Counted from the first letter of the stretch, positions 47,016 through 57,510 are shown. The stretch: 64,000 nucleotides of DNA from Atopomonas sediminilitoris (GCF_022601735.1 NZ_JAKUMM010000002.1:62001-126000); one strand, 5' to 3'. Numbers and translations are program-made. Notes: generated from the letters alone by a model not told the origin.

Positions 47016-48287
47016 TTAGCGCTGAAAGCTGATATGCCCGTCGACCAAGGTGTAGCGCACGGTGCTGGGTAGGCAGTGGCCGTGGAAGGGGCAATTTTCA
47101 CCTTTGGAAAACCATTGCTCGCCGGCCAAGGTCGTGGCTTGTGGGTCGAAGATGACTAAGTCGGCGGCCTCGCCTACGCCGAGTTTGCCGGCGGATAGGC
47201 GCATGGCCTGTGCTGGGCCAAGGCTTAGGCGTTTGAGCAGCTCTGGTAGCTCCAGTAGGCCGTCTTGTACCAGTGTCATGGCGAGTGGTAAGAACAGCTC
47301 GGCGCTGCTGATGCCGGGCTCGGTAGCGCCGAATGGTGCGCGTTTGACGTCACCTTCGTGCGGTTGGTGGTGGCTGGCGATGGCTTGCACTACGCCGGCG
47401 CGCACCGCTTCGCGTAGGGCTTGGCGGTCGGCGTTGCTGCGTAGCGGTGGCTGCACGTGATACAGGCCGGAGAAGCTGTTGAGTGCTTCGTCGGTGAGGA
47501 TCAGCTGGTACAAAGCGACGTCTGCCGTGACTGGCAGACCGCGCGCTTGTGCTTGGGCGATCATTTCCACACCGCGGGCGCTGGTGAGTTGGCTGAAGTG
47601 TGCGCGTACGCCGGTCTGCTCGACCAGCAACAAGTCGCGCGCCAGTGCCACGGTTTCAGCGGTTTCCGGAATGCCCGGCAGGCCGAGGAAAGCCGCTGTG
47701 GGGCCTTCGTGCGCTAAGCCGCCGTCAGCCAGATCATGATCTTGCGAGACAAACACCACGGTCAGGTCGAAGGTGGCGGCGTACTCCAGCGCGCGGCGCA
47801 GTACGCGGGTGTTGCGAAATTGGCTGAGGCCATTGGTGAAAGCCACACAGCCGGCGTCGCGTAGCGACACCAATTCACTCAATTGTTCGCCAGCTAGCCC
47901 CTTAGACAGTGCGCCGAGGGGGAAGACTTTGGCGTGGCCGGCTTCGCGGGCGCGGTCCAAAATCAGCTCGGCCACGGCGGGGGTGTCCAGCGCGGGGCGG
48001 GTAAACGGCGGGCAGCACAAGCTGGTGGTGCCGCCGGCGGCTGCGGCGAGTGTTTCGCTGGCGATATTACCTTTGCGGCCAAAGCCGGGCTCGCGCAGGG
48101 CGCAGGATAAATCCACTAAGCCCGGGGCAATCACTAAACCGCTGCAGTCGAGCATGCGCTCGGCGGTGAAGCCGGTGGGGGCGTTGCCGAGGGCCAAGAT
48201 GTGGCCGTCTTGCAGGTGCACGCTAACGTGTTGGTCCAGTTGGCTGGCGGGGTCGATGACGCGCGCGCCTTTGAGGGTCATTCGCAT
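47016..48287 (-). CDS. pyrC': Inactive dihydroorotase homologue PyrC' (ATCase partner)
   Basis: The 423-aa protein has the dihydroorotase fold but no catalytic metal site. The HxH ligand pair after the first strand reads S61-C62-A63 ([11 protein letters not shown]), the later PHH motif reads LYQ ([12 protein letters not shown]), and the ATDHAPH motif reads ASHHQPH. In Pseudomonas this protein is structural: it assembles with PyrB into a dodecameric aspartate transcarbamoylase. pyrB lies 1 bp upstream, so translation is coupled. True dihydroorotase must be encoded elsewhere. Confidence 0.93.
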   Translation of the reverse strand: MRMTLKGARVIDPASQLDQHVSVHLQDGHILALGNAPTGFTAERMLDCSGLVIAPGLVDLSCALREPGFGRKGNIASETLAAAAGGTTSLCCPPFTRPALDTPAVAELILDRAREAGHAKVFPLGALSKGLAGEQLSELVSLRDAGCVAFTNGLSQFRNTRVLRRALEYAATFDLTVVFVSQDHDLADGGLAHEGPTAAFLGLPGIPETAETVALARDLLLVEQTGVRAHFSQLTSARGVEMIAQAQARGLPVTADVALYQLILTDEALNSFSGLYHVQPPLRSNADRQALREAVRAGVVQAIASHHQPHEGDVKRAPFGATEPGISSAELFLPLAMTLVQDGLLELPELLKRLSLGPAQAMRLSAGKLGVGEAADLVIFDPQATTLAGEQWFSKGENCPFHGHCLPSTVRYTLVDGHISFQR

Positions 48288-48288
48288 G

Positions 48289-49293
48289 TCAGACCTCGCT
48301 GTCTTGGTCGAGTTGGCGTTGGGTTTTTTGCCCGCTCATGGCCATCGCCAGCACCGCCATGCGGATGGCAATGCCATAGGTGACCTGGTTGAGGATCACC
48401 GATTGCGCGCCGTCAGCCACGGCGGATTCAATCTCGACGCCACGGTTGATGGGGCCTGGGTGCATCACTAGGGCGTCGGGTTTGGCCAGTGCTAAGCGCT
48501 GCTGGGTGAGGCCGTAGAGACGGAAAAACTCGCCTTCGCTGGGCAACAAGCCGCCTTGCATGCGTTCTTTTTGCAGGCGCAGCATGATCACCACGTCGAC
48601 ATCTTTTAAGCCAGCGGCAAGGTCGTGGAAAACGCGTACGCCGTATTGCTCGATACCGACCGGAATCAGCGATTTGGGGGCGATGACGCGGATGTCGGTG
48701 CAGCCTAAGGTACGCAGCGCCAGCATGTCGGAGCGCGCCACGCGTGAATGCAGAATATCGCCGACGATCGCCACCGATAGACCGCTAAAGTCGCCCTTGT
48801 GACGACGAATCGTCAGCATGTCGAGCATGCCTTGGGTCGGATGGCTGTGGCGGCCGTCGCCGGCATTGATCACGGCAACATCAGGGCAGACATGCTCGGC
48901 AATGAAGTGTGCGGCACCGGAGTCGCCGTGACGCACCACGAACATGTCGGCGGCCATGGCCTCAAGGTTGCGCAGGGTGTCGAACAGGCTTTCGCCTTTG
49001 CTGGTCGAGCTGGTGGAAATGTCGAGGTTGATCACGTCGGCTGACAGGCGTTTGGCTGCTAGCTCGAAGGTGGTGCGGGTGCGGGTGGAGTTCTCGAAGA
49101 ACACATTGCACACCGTCATGCCACGCAGCAGCGGGACCTTTTTTACCGAACGCGCGCCGACTTCGAGGAAGGAGTCGGCGGTATCGAGGATTTCCGTCAG
49201 CAGTTCACGCGAAAGGCCGTCGATGCTGAGATAGTGTCGCAGCTGACCTTGGTCGTTCAGCTGCAGCGTCTGGGCGGTCGAAAGAGCAAGCAT
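48289..49293 (-). CDS. pyrB: Aspartate carbamoyltransferase catalytic subunit
   Basis: PyrB joins carbamoyl phosphate and aspartate, the first committed pyrimidine step. The 334-aa length with an extended N-terminus is typical of the Pseudomonas class A enzyme. The carbamoyl-phosphate loop [13 protein letters not shown] and the aspartate-side [11 protein letters not shown] are intact, with [14 protein letters not shown] between. No pyrI regulatory chain follows; PyrC' takes the partner role, and feedback control maps to the PyrB N-terminus in this class. Confidence 0.96.
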   Translation of the reverse strand: MLALSTAQTLQLNDQGQLRHYLSIDGLSRELLTEILDTADSFLEVGARSVKKVPLLRGMTVCNVFFENSTRTRTTFELAAKRLSADVINLDISTSSTSKGESLFDTLRNLEAMAADMFVVRHGDSGAAHFIAEHVCPDVAVINAGDGRHSHPTQGMLDMLTIRRHKGDFSGLSVAIVGDILHSRVARSDMLALRTLGCTDIRVIAPKSLIPVGIEQYGVRVFHDLAAGLKDVDVVIMLRLQKERMQGGLLPSEGEFFRLYGLTQQRLALAKPDALVMHPGPINRGVEIESAVADGAQSVILNQVTYGIAIRMAVLAMAMSGQKTQRQLDQDSEV

Positions 49294-49303
49294 GGCGTTG
49301 GGC

Positions 49304-49828
49304 TCAGTCAGTCACGGCGCCAAGCTGGCGCAGTTCGAGGGACAAGGGTTGGGGGCCGCGCAATTTTACCCGCTGATCGGCCGGCAGGGACAGGCGCAAT
49401 GCGGTGACGTCGGCGCGAATCGGTAACTCGCGCGCGTCGAGTTCGATCAGGGTGACGAGGGTTACGCTGGCCGGCCGGCCATAGTCGAACAGCTCGTTTA
49501 GCGCGGCGCGAATCGTGCGGCCACTCATCAAGACATCGTCGATCAGCACCAAATGCTGGCCTTCGATATCAAACGGTAGCGCTGATGGTTGTACCTGCGG
49601 GTGGAGGCCGTTTTGGGTGAAGTCATCGCGGTAGAACGACACGTCAAGGGTGCCCAGTGTGGCGACGTCATGCCCCATCTCAGTCAGCAAGGCTTGTGCG
49701 ACCCAAACACCGCCGGTGCGAATGCCGACAAATTTAGGCTGGGTCACGCCGCGAGTGGCAAGGTGCGCGGTGAGTTCAGCGGCCAAGGCGGGGATTAGCT
49801 CGGCAGGGGTGGGCAGCGTTTGACTCAT
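49304..49828 (-). CDS. pyrR: PyrR-type phosphoribosyltransferase (bifunctional regulator/UPRTase)
   Basis: The 174-aa protein has the PRPP-binding motif [18 protein letters not shown] and the PyrR-typical [12 protein letters not shown] and [13 protein letters not shown] segments. In Bacillus PyrR attenuates the pyr operon and has uracil phosphoribosyltransferase activity; in Pseudomonas a regulatory role on pyrBC' has been proposed. It lies 10 bp upstream of pyrB on the same strand. I see no convincing PyrR-type antiterminator in the short gaps. Confidence 0.9.
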   Translation of the reverse strand: MSQTLPTPAELIPALAAELTAHLATRGVTQPKFVGIRTGGVWVAQALLTEMGHDVATLGTLDVSFYRDDFTQNGLHPQVQPSALPFDIEGQHLVLIDDVLMSGRTIRAALNELFDYGRPASVTLVTLIELDARELPIRADVTALRLSLPADQRVKLRGPQPLSLELRQLGAVTD

Positions 49829-49852
49829 GGCAGTTCCTTGGCGCGGGATTAA

Positions 49853-50284
49853 TTAGGCGGTGCAGTGGTTGTCTAGCCAGCCTTGTAGCATCAGGGCGGC
49901 GGCCAGCGCATCAACGGGGCGCTCACGAAAGCCGTCGCGTTGGCCGTGTTGCAGGCGCTGGCCTTTGGCGGCAAAGGTGGTCAGGCGTTCATCGTAGCTG
50001 TGTATGGGCAGGTTGAAGCGGCCGTTGAGGCGGCGGCCGAACTTGTCGGCGCGTTCGCTCATTTCACTCCGACTGCCGTCCATGTTGAGCGGTAGGCCGA
50101 CGACAAGGGCGTCCGGTTGCCATTCTTTCAGCAGGCGTTCGAGTTGTTGCCAGTCGGGCACGCCGTCGCGCGCTTTGATGGTGCACAGCTCGCGGGCTTG
50201 ACCGGTGATGAGCTGGCCGACGGCAATGCCGATCTGCCGTGTGCCGTAGTCAAAGCCGAGCACTAAGCGCAGCGGTTTGTCCAT
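49853..50284 (-). CDS. ruvX: Holliday-junction-resolvase-like protein RuvX (YqgF)
   Basis: The 143-aa RNase H-like protein starts LRLVLGFDYGTRQIGIAVGQ, with the catalytic acid in GFDYG, and carries VVGLPLNMDGSRSEMSERADKF and the YDERLTTFAA segment. YqgF proteins are essential and are implicated in 16S rRNA 5'-end processing and recombination. Its start overlaps the yqgE stop by 1 bp (shared base), so the pair is translationally coupled. Confidence 0.93.
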   Translation of the reverse strand: MDKPLRLVLGFDYGTRQIGIAVGQLITGQARELCTIKARDGVPDWQQLERLLKEWQPDALVVGLPLNMDGSRSEMSERADKFGRRLNGRFNLPIHSYDERLTTFAAKGQRLQHGQRDGFRERPVDALAAALMLQGWLDNHCTA

Positions 50285-50847
50285 CAGGCGTGGCCTGCTT
50301 GGCTAGAGAGTAGGCTCAGCTCAATGCCGAGGCTGTGTGCGGCGGCCGCCAAGCGGGCGTCGGGGTCGACTTCAAACAGAATCGGCAGGGTGGCGGGGCA
50401 GGTTAGCCAAGCATTATCGGTCAGCTCGGCTTCCAGTTGGCCGGCTTCCCAGCCTGCGTAGCCTAGGGCGATGAGGCTTTGTGCGGGGCCCTTGCCTTCG
50501 GCTAAATCGAGCAGCACGTCTTGCGAGGTGCTGAGGCACACTTGGCCTAGATCCAGCGTCGATTGGTACTTGTGGCTGGCGCTGTGCAAGACAAAACCAC
50601 GGTCGGTTTGCACTGGGCCGCCGGCAAAGATCGGTTGTTGGGTTTGCGTGGCAATAATGCTTTCGGCGGCTTCTAGCTGCTGCAGGATGTCGCCAAGGTC
50701 TAAGCCGCTCAGGCGATTGATGATGATGCCCATGGCGCCATCGGCCGAGTGTTCGCAAATGTAGGTCAGAGTGTGCGCAAAGTTCGGGTCAGCCATGTGC
50801 GGCATGGCGATCAGGAAGTGGTTGCGCAGATAGGCAGTGTTGTTCAT
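50284..50847 (-). CDS. algH: YqgE/AlgH family protein
   Basis: The start at 50847 (MNNTAYLRNHFLIAMPHMADPNF) gives 187 aa, the normal family length; an extra 12 upstream residues are unlikely. FAHTLTYICEHSADGAMGIIINR and FAGGPVQTDRGFVLH are the family signatures. AlgH was named from alginate regulation in P. aeruginosa, but the biochemical role is unknown. It is coupled with ruvX as in most gammaproteobacteria. Confidence 0.9.
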   Translation of the reverse strand: MNNTAYLRNHFLIAMPHMADPNFAHTLTYICEHSADGAMGIIINRLSGLDLGDILQQLEAAESIIATQTQQPIFAGGPVQTDRGFVLHSASHKYQSTLDLGQVCLSTSQDVLLDLAEGKGPAQSLIALGYAGWEAGQLEAELTDNAWLTCPATLPILFEVDPDARLAAAAHSLGIELSLLSSQAGHA

Positions 50848-50921
50848 GCGCTTAAGTGTGGCGTCTCGTTGCGGGTTGAACAAGTCCGACTGGCGCTAAG
50901 CGGCGTGCGTTTTAGTGCCAG

Positions 50922-51818
50922 TTAGCGGCTGGAAAGGCGGTCGCCGGACTCAAAGCGCCAGGTGCGAATCACTTCGAGGACGTCGACATCGGCGAGGTCG
51001 CCGGTGAACGGTGCAAAAGGTGCGGCGAGGCGCACGATGCGCAGGGCGGCTTGGTCGAGCAGGTCTTTACCGGAGCTTTCCAGTATCGACACTTCGCGCA
51101 AGGTGCCGTCACGGTTGATGGCCACCAGCATGCGCAGCTTGCCGTAAATCTTTTGTTGCCGTGCTTGTGAGGGGTAATTTAGGTTGCCGATGCGTTCGAC
51201 TTTCTTGCGCCAGTCCTCTTTGTACCACGCGCCTTTGTCTTGCATGGTAGAGGCTGCGTTGAGGCGGTGCACACGCGGGCGCTTGGCGTAGAGTTCGCGC
51301 TCTTGCGAGAGCTGCGCCTCGAGGCTGGCAATCTCTGCCGATAGCATGCTGGAATCAAACGACGGCGTAGGGCGCTGCGCTGGCTTAGGCTCTGGCTTGG
51401 CCGGTTGCGGGGCAACCCGTTGCGGCTGCGGGGCGAGGGTGGTTAAGGCCTTGGCTGGCGTAGGCTCGGTAGCGGCTTGCGGTGCCGGCTTAGGGGGCGC
51501 CACTTTGCGAATTTCTTTGTCTTGGAAGGGGGCTTCTTCGGTGGTCTTGGGGGTGGCTTTGTGGTCGAGCGTGCCGCTGCCTTCTTGATTGATCTGCGCG
51601 AGGTAGTCGGCTTTGTCAGGCTGCTTCTCGCTCTTGAGGGTGGCCAAGGTGACCTCAAGGGTCTTGCTCAAGGTGTTTGGGTCGGGCAGGTCGAACGATA
51701 TGCCCAAAATCAGCAGCGCGTGGACGGCGGCCGCGAGAAAGACGGTGAATCCTAGCCGATCAGCGGCCTGAATGGGCGTGGTGGTAGTACTGATTTCGGG
51801 AGTCACGGCAGCATTCAT
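50922..51818 (-). CDS. tonB: Energy transducer TonB-family protein
   Basis: The 298-aa protein has one N-terminal membrane helix (about 24-42, GFTVFLAAAVHALLILGI) and a Pro/Lys/Glu-rich periplasmic spacer with a coiled-coil-like part (SAEIASLEAQLSQERELYAK). The C-terminal TonB domain shows NLNYPSQARQQKIYGKLRMLV and ends VLEVIRTWRFESGDRLSS. It would couple the proton-motive force to outer-membrane processes. No exbB/exbD pair is adjacent. In P. aeruginosa the homologue at this location (TonB3) is linked to twitching motility, which fits the nearby pil genes. Confidence 0.85.
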   Translation of the reverse strand: MNAAVTPEISTTTTPIQAADRLGFTVFLAAAVHALLILGISFDLPDPNTLSKTLEVTLATLKSEKQPDKADYLAQINQEGSGTLDHKATPKTTEEAPFQDKEIRKVAPPKPAPQAATEPTPAKALTTLAPQPQRVAPQPAKPEPKPAQRPTPSFDSSMLSAEIASLEAQLSQERELYAKRPRVHRLNAASTMQDKGAWYKEDWRKKVERIGNLNYPSQARQQKIYGKLRMLVAINRDGTLREVSILESSGKDLLDQAALRIVRLAAPFAPFTGDLADVDVLEVIRTWRFESGDRLSSR

Positions 51819-51925
51819 CGACGACAGGCTAAAGCAATTGGGCAGCCCGCAGTCTGCCCATCGTGGGGGTAAAAGTCTATGACGCAGCGCGCGCCTTGAG
51901 TATCTAGGCGGCGCTGCGACGATGC

Positions 51926-52879
51926 TTAGCGCTGGTCGAGCAGCGCGGCGAGGCAGTCCATCAGTTGGCCGCCGATGTCGGTTTGGTAGGCGTTGTCGAT
52001 TTCGCGGATGCAGGTTGGGCTGGTGACATTGATTTCTGTCAGGCAGTCGCCGATCACATCCAAGCCGACAAAAATCAACCCGCGTTTGCGCAGCTCGGGG
52101 CCCACAATGCTGGCGATTTCAAGGTCGCGCGGGCTAAGTGGGCGCGCCTCTCCGCGGCCGCCGGCAGCGAGGTTGCCGCGCGTTTCGCCTTGCGCGGGAA
52201 TGCGGGCGAGACAGTACGGAACAGGCTCGCCGTTGATCATCAAGATGCGCTTGTCGCCTTGAGTGATTTCGGGGATATAACGCTGCGCCATGATCTGTTG
52301 CTGGCCATGCAGGGTGAGGGTTTCCAAAATCACGGACAGGTTAGGGTCGCCTTCGCGATGGCGAAAAATGGATGATCCGCCCATGCCATCCAAGGGTTTG
52401 AGAATGATGTCACGCTGCTCGCGGGCAAACTCCCGCAGAATGTCTGCCCGCCGACTGATTAAGGTGGTCGGGGTTAGCTCGGGAAAGTGCGTTGCAAAGA
52501 ATTTTTCATTGCAATCGCGTAGGCTTTGCGGCCGGTTGACCACTAAGCAGCCGCTCTGCTCTGCTTGTTCCAGCAGGTAGGTGGCATAGACAAACTCGTT
52601 ATCAAACGGTGGGTCTTTGCGCATCAGAATGATGTTCAGCTCGCCTAATGGGCGGTCTTGCTCGTCACCGAGTTGGAACCAAGCTTTAGGGTCGGCGGCG
52701 ACCTGCAGGGCGCGCATGCGTGCTCGAGCGACGCCGGCACGTTGGTAAAGATCGCCCTGCTCCATGTAATGCAAGTGCCAACCTCGCTGTTGCGCAGCGA
52801 GTAACATGGCTAAGGTGCTATCTTTTTTGTAGTTGATGCCGCTGATGGGATCCATCACGACGCCGACGTGGATGCTCAT
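51926..52879 (-). CDS. gshB: Glutathione synthetase
   Basis: GshB adds glycine to gamma-glutamylcysteine. The 317-aa protein shows the ATP-grasp layout, with MDPISGINYKKDSTLAMLLAA at the start, LKPLDGMGGSSIFRH as the phosphate loop, RYIPEITQGDKRILMINGEP, and the C-terminal FVGLDVIGDCLTEINVTSPT. It is divergent from pilG over 177 bp, as in P. aeruginosa. Confidence 0.96.
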   Translation of the reverse strand: MSIHVGVVMDPISGINYKKDSTLAMLLAAQQRGWHLHYMEQGDLYQRAGVARARMRALQVAADPKAWFQLGDEQDRPLGELNIILMRKDPPFDNEFVYATYLLEQAEQSGCLVVNRPQSLRDCNEKFFATHFPELTPTTLISRRADILREFAREQRDIILKPLDGMGGSSIFRHREGDPNLSVILETLTLHGQQQIMAQRYIPEITQGDKRILMINGEPVPYCLARIPAQGETRGNLAAGGRGEARPLSPRDLEIASIVGPELRKRGLIFVGLDVIGDCLTEINVTSPTCIREIDNAYQTDIGGQLMDCLAALLDQR

Positions 52880-53056
52880 TGAGAGGTCTCCGAGGCTGGT
52901 GCGGTGGCAGTGTTGCCGGGCTGGCTTTATAGCTTGCCCAAGGATAGTGTGCTAAAAAAGGGTTTCGCGTGAAGTTTGCCGATGCTTGGCGAGCCGATGT
53001 GGCCCAAGGTATAAGAACTTATAAAAGAGTCCTGGCGTAGGTAGGGCCGGAAACTT

Positions 53057-53458
53057 ATGCAAGAGAATGCGCTTAAGGTCATGGTAATCGACGATTCCAA
53101 GACGATTCGACGTACCGCTGAAACCCTGCTTAAAAAAGTAGGCTGTGACGTTATTACTGCCGTAGATGGCTTTGATGCCTTGGCAAAAATCGCCGACAGT
53201 CACCCTAATATTATTTTTGTCGATATCATGATGCCGCGCCTTGACGGTTATCAGACCTGTGCCTTGATCAAAAACAACAGTGCTTTCAAAGGCACGCCGG
53301 TGATCATGCTCTCATCCAAAGATGGTCTGTTCGATAAGGCGAAAGGTCGTATCGTGGGGTCGGATCAATACCTGACCAAACCGTTTAGCAAAGAAGAGTT
53401 GCTGGGCGCAATCAAGGCTCATGTGCCTGAATTCGCGCCGGTAGAGCAAGCATCCTAA
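53057..53458 (+). CDS. pilG: Twitching-motility response regulator PilG
   Basis: The 133-aa single-domain receiver has the acid pocket VIDDSK, phospho-acceptor Asp56 (IIFVDIMMPRLDG) and Lys in LTKPF. PilG is the CheY-like output of the Pil-Chp system that stimulates adenylate cyclase CyaB and drives forward twitching. It is the first gene of the pilGHIJK-chpA cluster. The local base composition is somewhat lower in GC than its neighbours. Confidence 0.95.
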   Translation: MQENALKVMVIDDSKTIRRTAETLLKKVGCDVITAVDGFDALAKIADSHPNIIFVDIMMPRLDGYQTCALIKNNSAFKGTPVIMLSSKDGLFDKAKGRIVGSDQYLTKPFSKEELLGAIKAHVPEFAPVEQAS

Positions 53459-53504
53459 TTGAATGTCAGCGCCGGCTGACCAGTAGTAATTTGTGGGGAA
53501 ATAA

Positions 53505-53870
53505 ATGGCTCGTATCCTGATCGTTGATGATTCGCCAACTGAGATGTACAAGCTGGCGGCCATGCTTGAGAAGAATGGTCACGAGGTGCTAAAGGCTGAA
53601 AACGGCGCCGACGGTGTTGCCTTGGCACGCCAAGAAAAGCCGGACGCTGTGCTGATGGACGTGGTAATGCCGGGCCTGAATGGCTTTCAGGCGACTCGCC
53701 AGCTGACCAAGGATCCGGAAACCAGTCATATCCCAGTGGTGATTGTGACCACCAAGGATCAAGAGACCGATAAGGTCTGGGGTAAGCGCCAAGGCGCTAA
53801 AGATTACCTGACCAAGCCGGTTGATGAGGCCGTGTTGCTGAACACCCTAAAGGCCGTGCTGGCCGGTTGA
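53505..53870 (+). CDS. pilH: Twitching-motility response regulator PilH
   Basis: The 121-aa receiver has LIVDDSPTEM, phospho-acceptor Asp52 (AVLMDVVMPGLNG) and Lys in YLTKPV. PilH counteracts PilG and acts as a reversal regulator or phosphate sink, with influence on pilus retraction. It begins 46 bp after pilG with a GGGGAAATAA leader. Confidence 0.95.
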   Translation: MARILIVDDSPTEMYKLAAMLEKNGHEVLKAENGADGVALARQEKPDAVLMDVVMPGLNGFQATRQLTKDPETSHIPVVIVTTKDQETDKVWGKRQGAKDYLTKPVDEAVLLNTLKAVLAG

Positions 53871-53907
53871 GCCTGCACGCCATTAATAACAATAAGATCG
53901 GGTCAGC

Positions 53908-54444
53908 ATGACGGGCACTCAATCCCCCTTTTCCCTCCTTGTCGATATCGCCAACCGCTGCCGTTCGCAGGCTGCGGGTCTGCCTGCGCAGAAAGAAGCG
54001 GTGCAGACATGGAGCGGCATTGGCTTTCGTTTAGCGGGCCGCTACTTAGTAGCGCCCATGGGCGAAGTCAGCGAGATTTTGCATGAGCCGCGTTTCACCT
54101 TGTTGCCTGGCGTTAAAAGCTGGGTGCGCGGGGTGGCTAACGTGCGCGGTCGTCTGCTTCCCATCATCGATTTGTGTGGCTTCTTCGGCCAAGAGTTGAC
54201 CGGTACGCGCAAGCAGCGCCGGGTGCTCGTGGTTGAGCGTGGCGAATTGTTAGCGGGCTTGATTGTCGATGAGGTGCTGGGAATGCAGCATTTCCCCGTC
54301 GATAGCTTTGCTGAAACATTGCCGCCGTTAGAGGCCAGCATTGCGCCTTTTATTCAGGGCGTGTTCCAGTCTGATGTGCCATGGTTGGTGTTTAGCCCTC
54401 GAGAGCTAAGCAACGATCAGGCGTTCATGGACGTAGCGGTATAA
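53908..54444 (+). CDS. pilI: CheW-like adaptor PilI
   Basis: The 178-aa adaptor couples receptor PilJ to kinase ChpA. A single CheW domain spans about residues 35-170 (GIGFRLAGRYLVAPMGEVSEIL, WVRGVANVRGRLLPIIDL, GLIVDEVLGMQHF). The length equals that of P. aeruginosa PilI. It follows pilH by 37 bp. Confidence 0.95.
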   Translation: MTGTQSPFSLLVDIANRCRSQAAGLPAQKEAVQTWSGIGFRLAGRYLVAPMGEVSEILHEPRFTLLPGVKSWVRGVANVRGRLLPIIDLCGFFGQELTGTRKQRRVLVVERGELLAGLIVDEVLGMQHFPVDSFAETLPPLEASIAPFIQGVFQSDVPWLVFSPRELSNDQAFMDVAV

Positions 54445-54522
54445 CTACTAATGGTGGGCCGGTTCGCCGGTCTGTAAGTCTTACGGAAGCGTAAAGCGGT
54501 AGGCCAGGTGAGGGCCAGACTG

Positions 54523-56568
54523 ATGAAACTTGACGCAGGTAATCTCCTTTCCGGGCTACGTAGCAACACCTTGATTACGGGTTTGTTCGTGATCTTGATC
54601 GTATCGATCGTGTTGTTGTTCGCGAACTTTGCCTATTTGAACAAACAGTCGGGCTACGATAAGGAATACATCGGCCACGCCGGTGAGTTGCGCGTACTGT
54701 CGCAGCGTATTGCTAAGAACGCCACGGAAGCTGCCGGTGGTACGCAAGAGGCCTTCGCCTTGCTGCGTGATGCCCGTGATGACTTCCAGCGTCGCTGGGA
54801 CTACCTGACGAAAGGTGATGCGGCCACTGATTTGCCGGCGGCACCAGAAAACCTGACCGGCGAGATGAGCGGGGTAGGTCAAGACTGGGACACCCTGAAG
54901 CAGAACGCTGACTCGATTCTGTCTAGCGAGCAAACCGTTATCTCCTTGCACGAAGTGGCCGCGACACTTGCGGAAACCATTCCGCAGCTGCAGGTTGAGT
55001 ACGAGGAAGTGGTTGAGATTCTGCTCGATGCTGAAGCACCTGCTGATCAGGTCTCGGTGGCGCAGCGTCAATCACTGCTGGCCGAACGTATCTTGGGCTC
55101 GGTGAACAAGGTACTTGTGGGTGACGAAGACTCGGTACAAGCGGCCGACAGCTTCGGTCGCGATGCCAGCCTGTTTGGTCGCGTACTGGCCGGTATGATC
55201 GAAGGTAATGCCTCGATGGGCATTACTCAGGTAACCGATGAAGACGCTCTCGAGCGTCTGGCAGAAATTTCCGAACTGTTCGAATTCGTCTCCGGTAGCG
55301 TTGACGAGATTCTGGAAACCTCGCCGGAACTGTTCCAGGTACGTGAGTCCGCCAACAATATCTTCGGTTTGTCACAAACCCTGTTGGATAAAGCCTCGGT
55401 ACTGGCGGTGCGTTTCGAAGATTTGGCTAGCGAGCGTACGCTGAACACCTTGGCAGGTTACGTGCTGGGTCTGTTGGCGTTGGCTTCGATTATTGCCATT
55501 GGCTTGGTCATGGTGACGGATACCCGTCGTCGTCTGTCCGCATCGGCCGAGCGCAACGAGAAGAACCAGTCAGCCATTTTGCGTCTGCTCGACGAAATTG
55601 CTGACCTTGCAGACGGTGACTTGACCACGGAGGCCACGGTAACCGAGGACTTCACAGGTGCCATCGCCGACTCCATTAACTTCACCATTGACCAGCTGCG
55701 CGACCTTGTCGGTACGATTAACCTGACGGCGGTATCGGTAGCCAGTTCTGCGCAAGAAACCCAGTCGACGGCGATGCACTTGGCTGAGGCCTCTGAGCAC
55801 CAAGCGCAAGAAATTGCCGGTGCCTCTGCGGCGATCAACGAGATGGCGGTGTCCATTGACCAGGTATCGGCCAACGCCTCGGAATCAGCGGCGGTAGCGG
55901 AGCGGTCGGTTGCGATCGCCAACAAAGGTAACGAAGTTGTACAGAACACTATCTCCGGCATGGATAACATCCGTGAGCAGATCCAAGACACTTCCAAGCG
56001 TATTAAGCGCCTCGGTGAGTCGTCGCAGGAGATTGGTGACATCGTTAGCTTGATTAACGACATTGCTGACCAAACCAACATTCTGGCACTTAACGCTGCG
56101 ATTCAGGCCTCGATGGCCGGTGACGCGGGTCGTGGTTTCGCCGTGGTTGCGGACGAAGTACAGCGACTGGCGGAACGTTCTTCTGCGGCAACGAAGCAGA
56201 TTGAGGCGCTGGTTAAAACGATTCAGACGGATACCAACGAAGCGGTAATCTCGATGGAACAAACCACCACCGAGGTGGTGCGCGGTGCACGCTTGGCGCA
56301 AGACGCCGGTGTGTCGCTGGAAGAAATTGAGAAAGTATCGCGGACCTTGGCGGCATTGATTCAAAACATCTCTAACGCGGCACGCCAACAGGCTTCGTCA
56401 GCGGGTCATATTTCCAACACGATGAACGTGATTCAGGAAATTACCTCGCAGACATCAGCCGGTACCACCGCGACTGCGAAAAGCATTGGTAACTTGGCTA
56501 AGTTGGCCGGTGACATGCGCAAATCCGTATCCGGCTTCAAGCTGCCGGATGCATCCGACGCCGTTTAA
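54523..56568 (+). CDS. pilJ: Chemoreceptor PilJ
   Basis: Starting at ATG 54523 the receptor has 681 aa, one residue off P. aeruginosa PilJ (682 by memory). A TM helix near 18-38 and another near 308-330 flank a large periplasmic region with two PilJ-type helical modules ([26 protein letters not shown]). A HAMP-like part and the methyl-accepting signalling hairpin follow ([36 protein letters not shown]). It senses surface contact or pilin and signals through PilI to ChpA. The MCP C-terminal pentapeptide for CheR tethering is absent. Confidence 0.95.
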   Translation: MKLDAGNLLSGLRSNTLITGLFVILIVSIVLLFANFAYLNKQSGYDKEYIGHAGELRVLSQRIAKNATEAAGGTQEAFALLRDARDDFQRRWDYLTKGDAATDLPAAPENLTGEMSGVGQDWDTLKQNADSILSSEQTVISLHEVAATLAETIPQLQVEYEEVVEILLDAEAPADQVSVAQRQSLLAERILGSVNKVLVGDEDSVQAADSFGRDASLFGRVLAGMIEGNASMGITQVTDEDALERLAEISELFEFVSGSVDEILETSPELFQVRESANNIFGLSQTLLDKASVLAVRFEDLASERTLNTLAGYVLGLLALASIIAIGLVMVTDTRRRLSASAERNEKNQSAILRLLDEIADLADGDLTTEATVTEDFTGAIADSINFTIDQLRDLVGTINLTAVSVASSAQETQSTAMHLAEASEHQAQEIAGASAAINEMAVSIDQVSANASESAAVAERSVAIANKGNEVVQNTISGMDNIREQIQDTSKRIKRLGESSQEIGDIVSLINDIADQTNILALNAAIQASMAGDAGRGFAVVADEVQRLAERSSAATKQIEALVKTIQTDTNEAVISMEQTTTEVVRGARLAQDAGVSLEEIEKVSRTLAALIQNISNAARQQASSAGHISNTMNVIQEITSQTSAGTTATAKSIGNLAKLAGDMRKSVSGFKLPDASDAV

Positions 56569-56625
56569 GTGGAGTCGCGCCCAGTGTTGGCTGGGCGCGT
56601 ATTGCCCTTGAGCGAGGAGCCCTCC

Positions 56626-57492
56626 GTGCAGTCATCGTCCTGGTCGTTAAAGCCGGCACGCGACCTCTTGCCTAAGCAGTTCCAAGCTTGGCAAGAGTTG
56701 TTGGAAAACCGCACGGGCATGGTCCTTGATGAGCGCCGCCGCACATTTTTACTCACCCAACTGAATGCGCGCATGCGCGAACTCGGTCTGGATGATTACG
56801 ATGCGTACTTGGCGCGTGTAGGCGATGGGCCGCAGGGTGCGGTCGAGTGGGCGCGGTTGTTGGATCGGCTCACAGTGCAGGAGACACGCTTTTTTCGTCA
56901 CCCTGCCTCGTTCGACTTTCTGAGTGAATACCTGCAAGGCCGCTTAGCGCAGGGCTTAGCAAAACCGCTGCAACTGTGGAGCGTGGGCTGTGCCAGTGGC
57001 GACGAGATGTATTCGCTGGCGATTTGTGCAGCCCAAGCCCTGCAAGCGGCGACGCTGGATTTTTCGCACTTTGGGGTGACTGGCACGGACATCAGCGCAC
57101 AAGCGCTGAAGTTGGCAAGCTCGGGCGAATATCCCGCTGCGCGCCTGAATAACGTACCAGAGCAAGTGCGTGAGCAATATTTTTCCGCTGTGGATGGCGG
57201 GCGTTATGCCGTGAAAGAGGCGCTGCGAAGCCGCTGCTGCAATATTCGTTTGAATGTGCTGGAGCTGAACAAAGCGCCGCTTCACAACATGGATGTGATC
57301 TTTTGTCAGAACTTGCTGATTTATTTTCGCCGTTGGCGTCGCCGCGACATCCTAAACCGTTTGATTGAGCGCTTAGCGCCGGGCGGCATTATGGTGATTG
57401 GCGTGGGCGAGGTAACTGGCTGGCAGCATCCCGATGCTGTCCCGGTCGCCGACGATCGAGTATTGGCTTTCATGCGCCGTAAGGTTGCGTAA
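56626..57492 (+). CDS. pilK: CheR-type methyltransferase PilK
   Basis: I place the start at GTG 56626, six bases after GAGGAG, giving 288 aa, close to P. aeruginosa PilK (291 by memory). An in-frame GTG directly after the pilJ stop (56569) would add 19 residues without a ribosome site. The N-terminal helical CheR domain leads to the SAM-binding fold (LWSVGCASGDEMYSLAI, VTGTDISAQALKLA, VIFCQNLLIYF). PilK should methylate glutamates of PilJ. Confidence 0.9.
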   Translation: MQSSSWSLKPARDLLPKQFQAWQELLENRTGMVLDERRRTFLLTQLNARMRELGLDDYDAYLARVGDGPQGAVEWARLLDRLTVQETRFFRHPASFDFLSEYLQGRLAQGLAKPLQLWSVGCASGDEMYSLAICAAQALQAATLDFSHFGVTGTDISAQALKLASSGEYPAARLNNVPEQVREQYFSAVDGGRYAVKEALRSRCCNIRLNVLELNKAPLHNMDVIFCQNLLIYFRRWRRRDILNRLIERLAPGGIMVIGVGEVTGWQHPDAVPVADDRVLAFMRRKVA

Positions 57493-57510
57493 CCAAGATG
57501 TGGAGTCGCT

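Noticed and set aside
49829..49852. PyrR-type RNA attenuator near pyrR-pyrB
   Set aside because: The gaps between ruvX, pyrR and pyrB are too short (24 and 10 bp) and show no anti-antiterminator hairpins.
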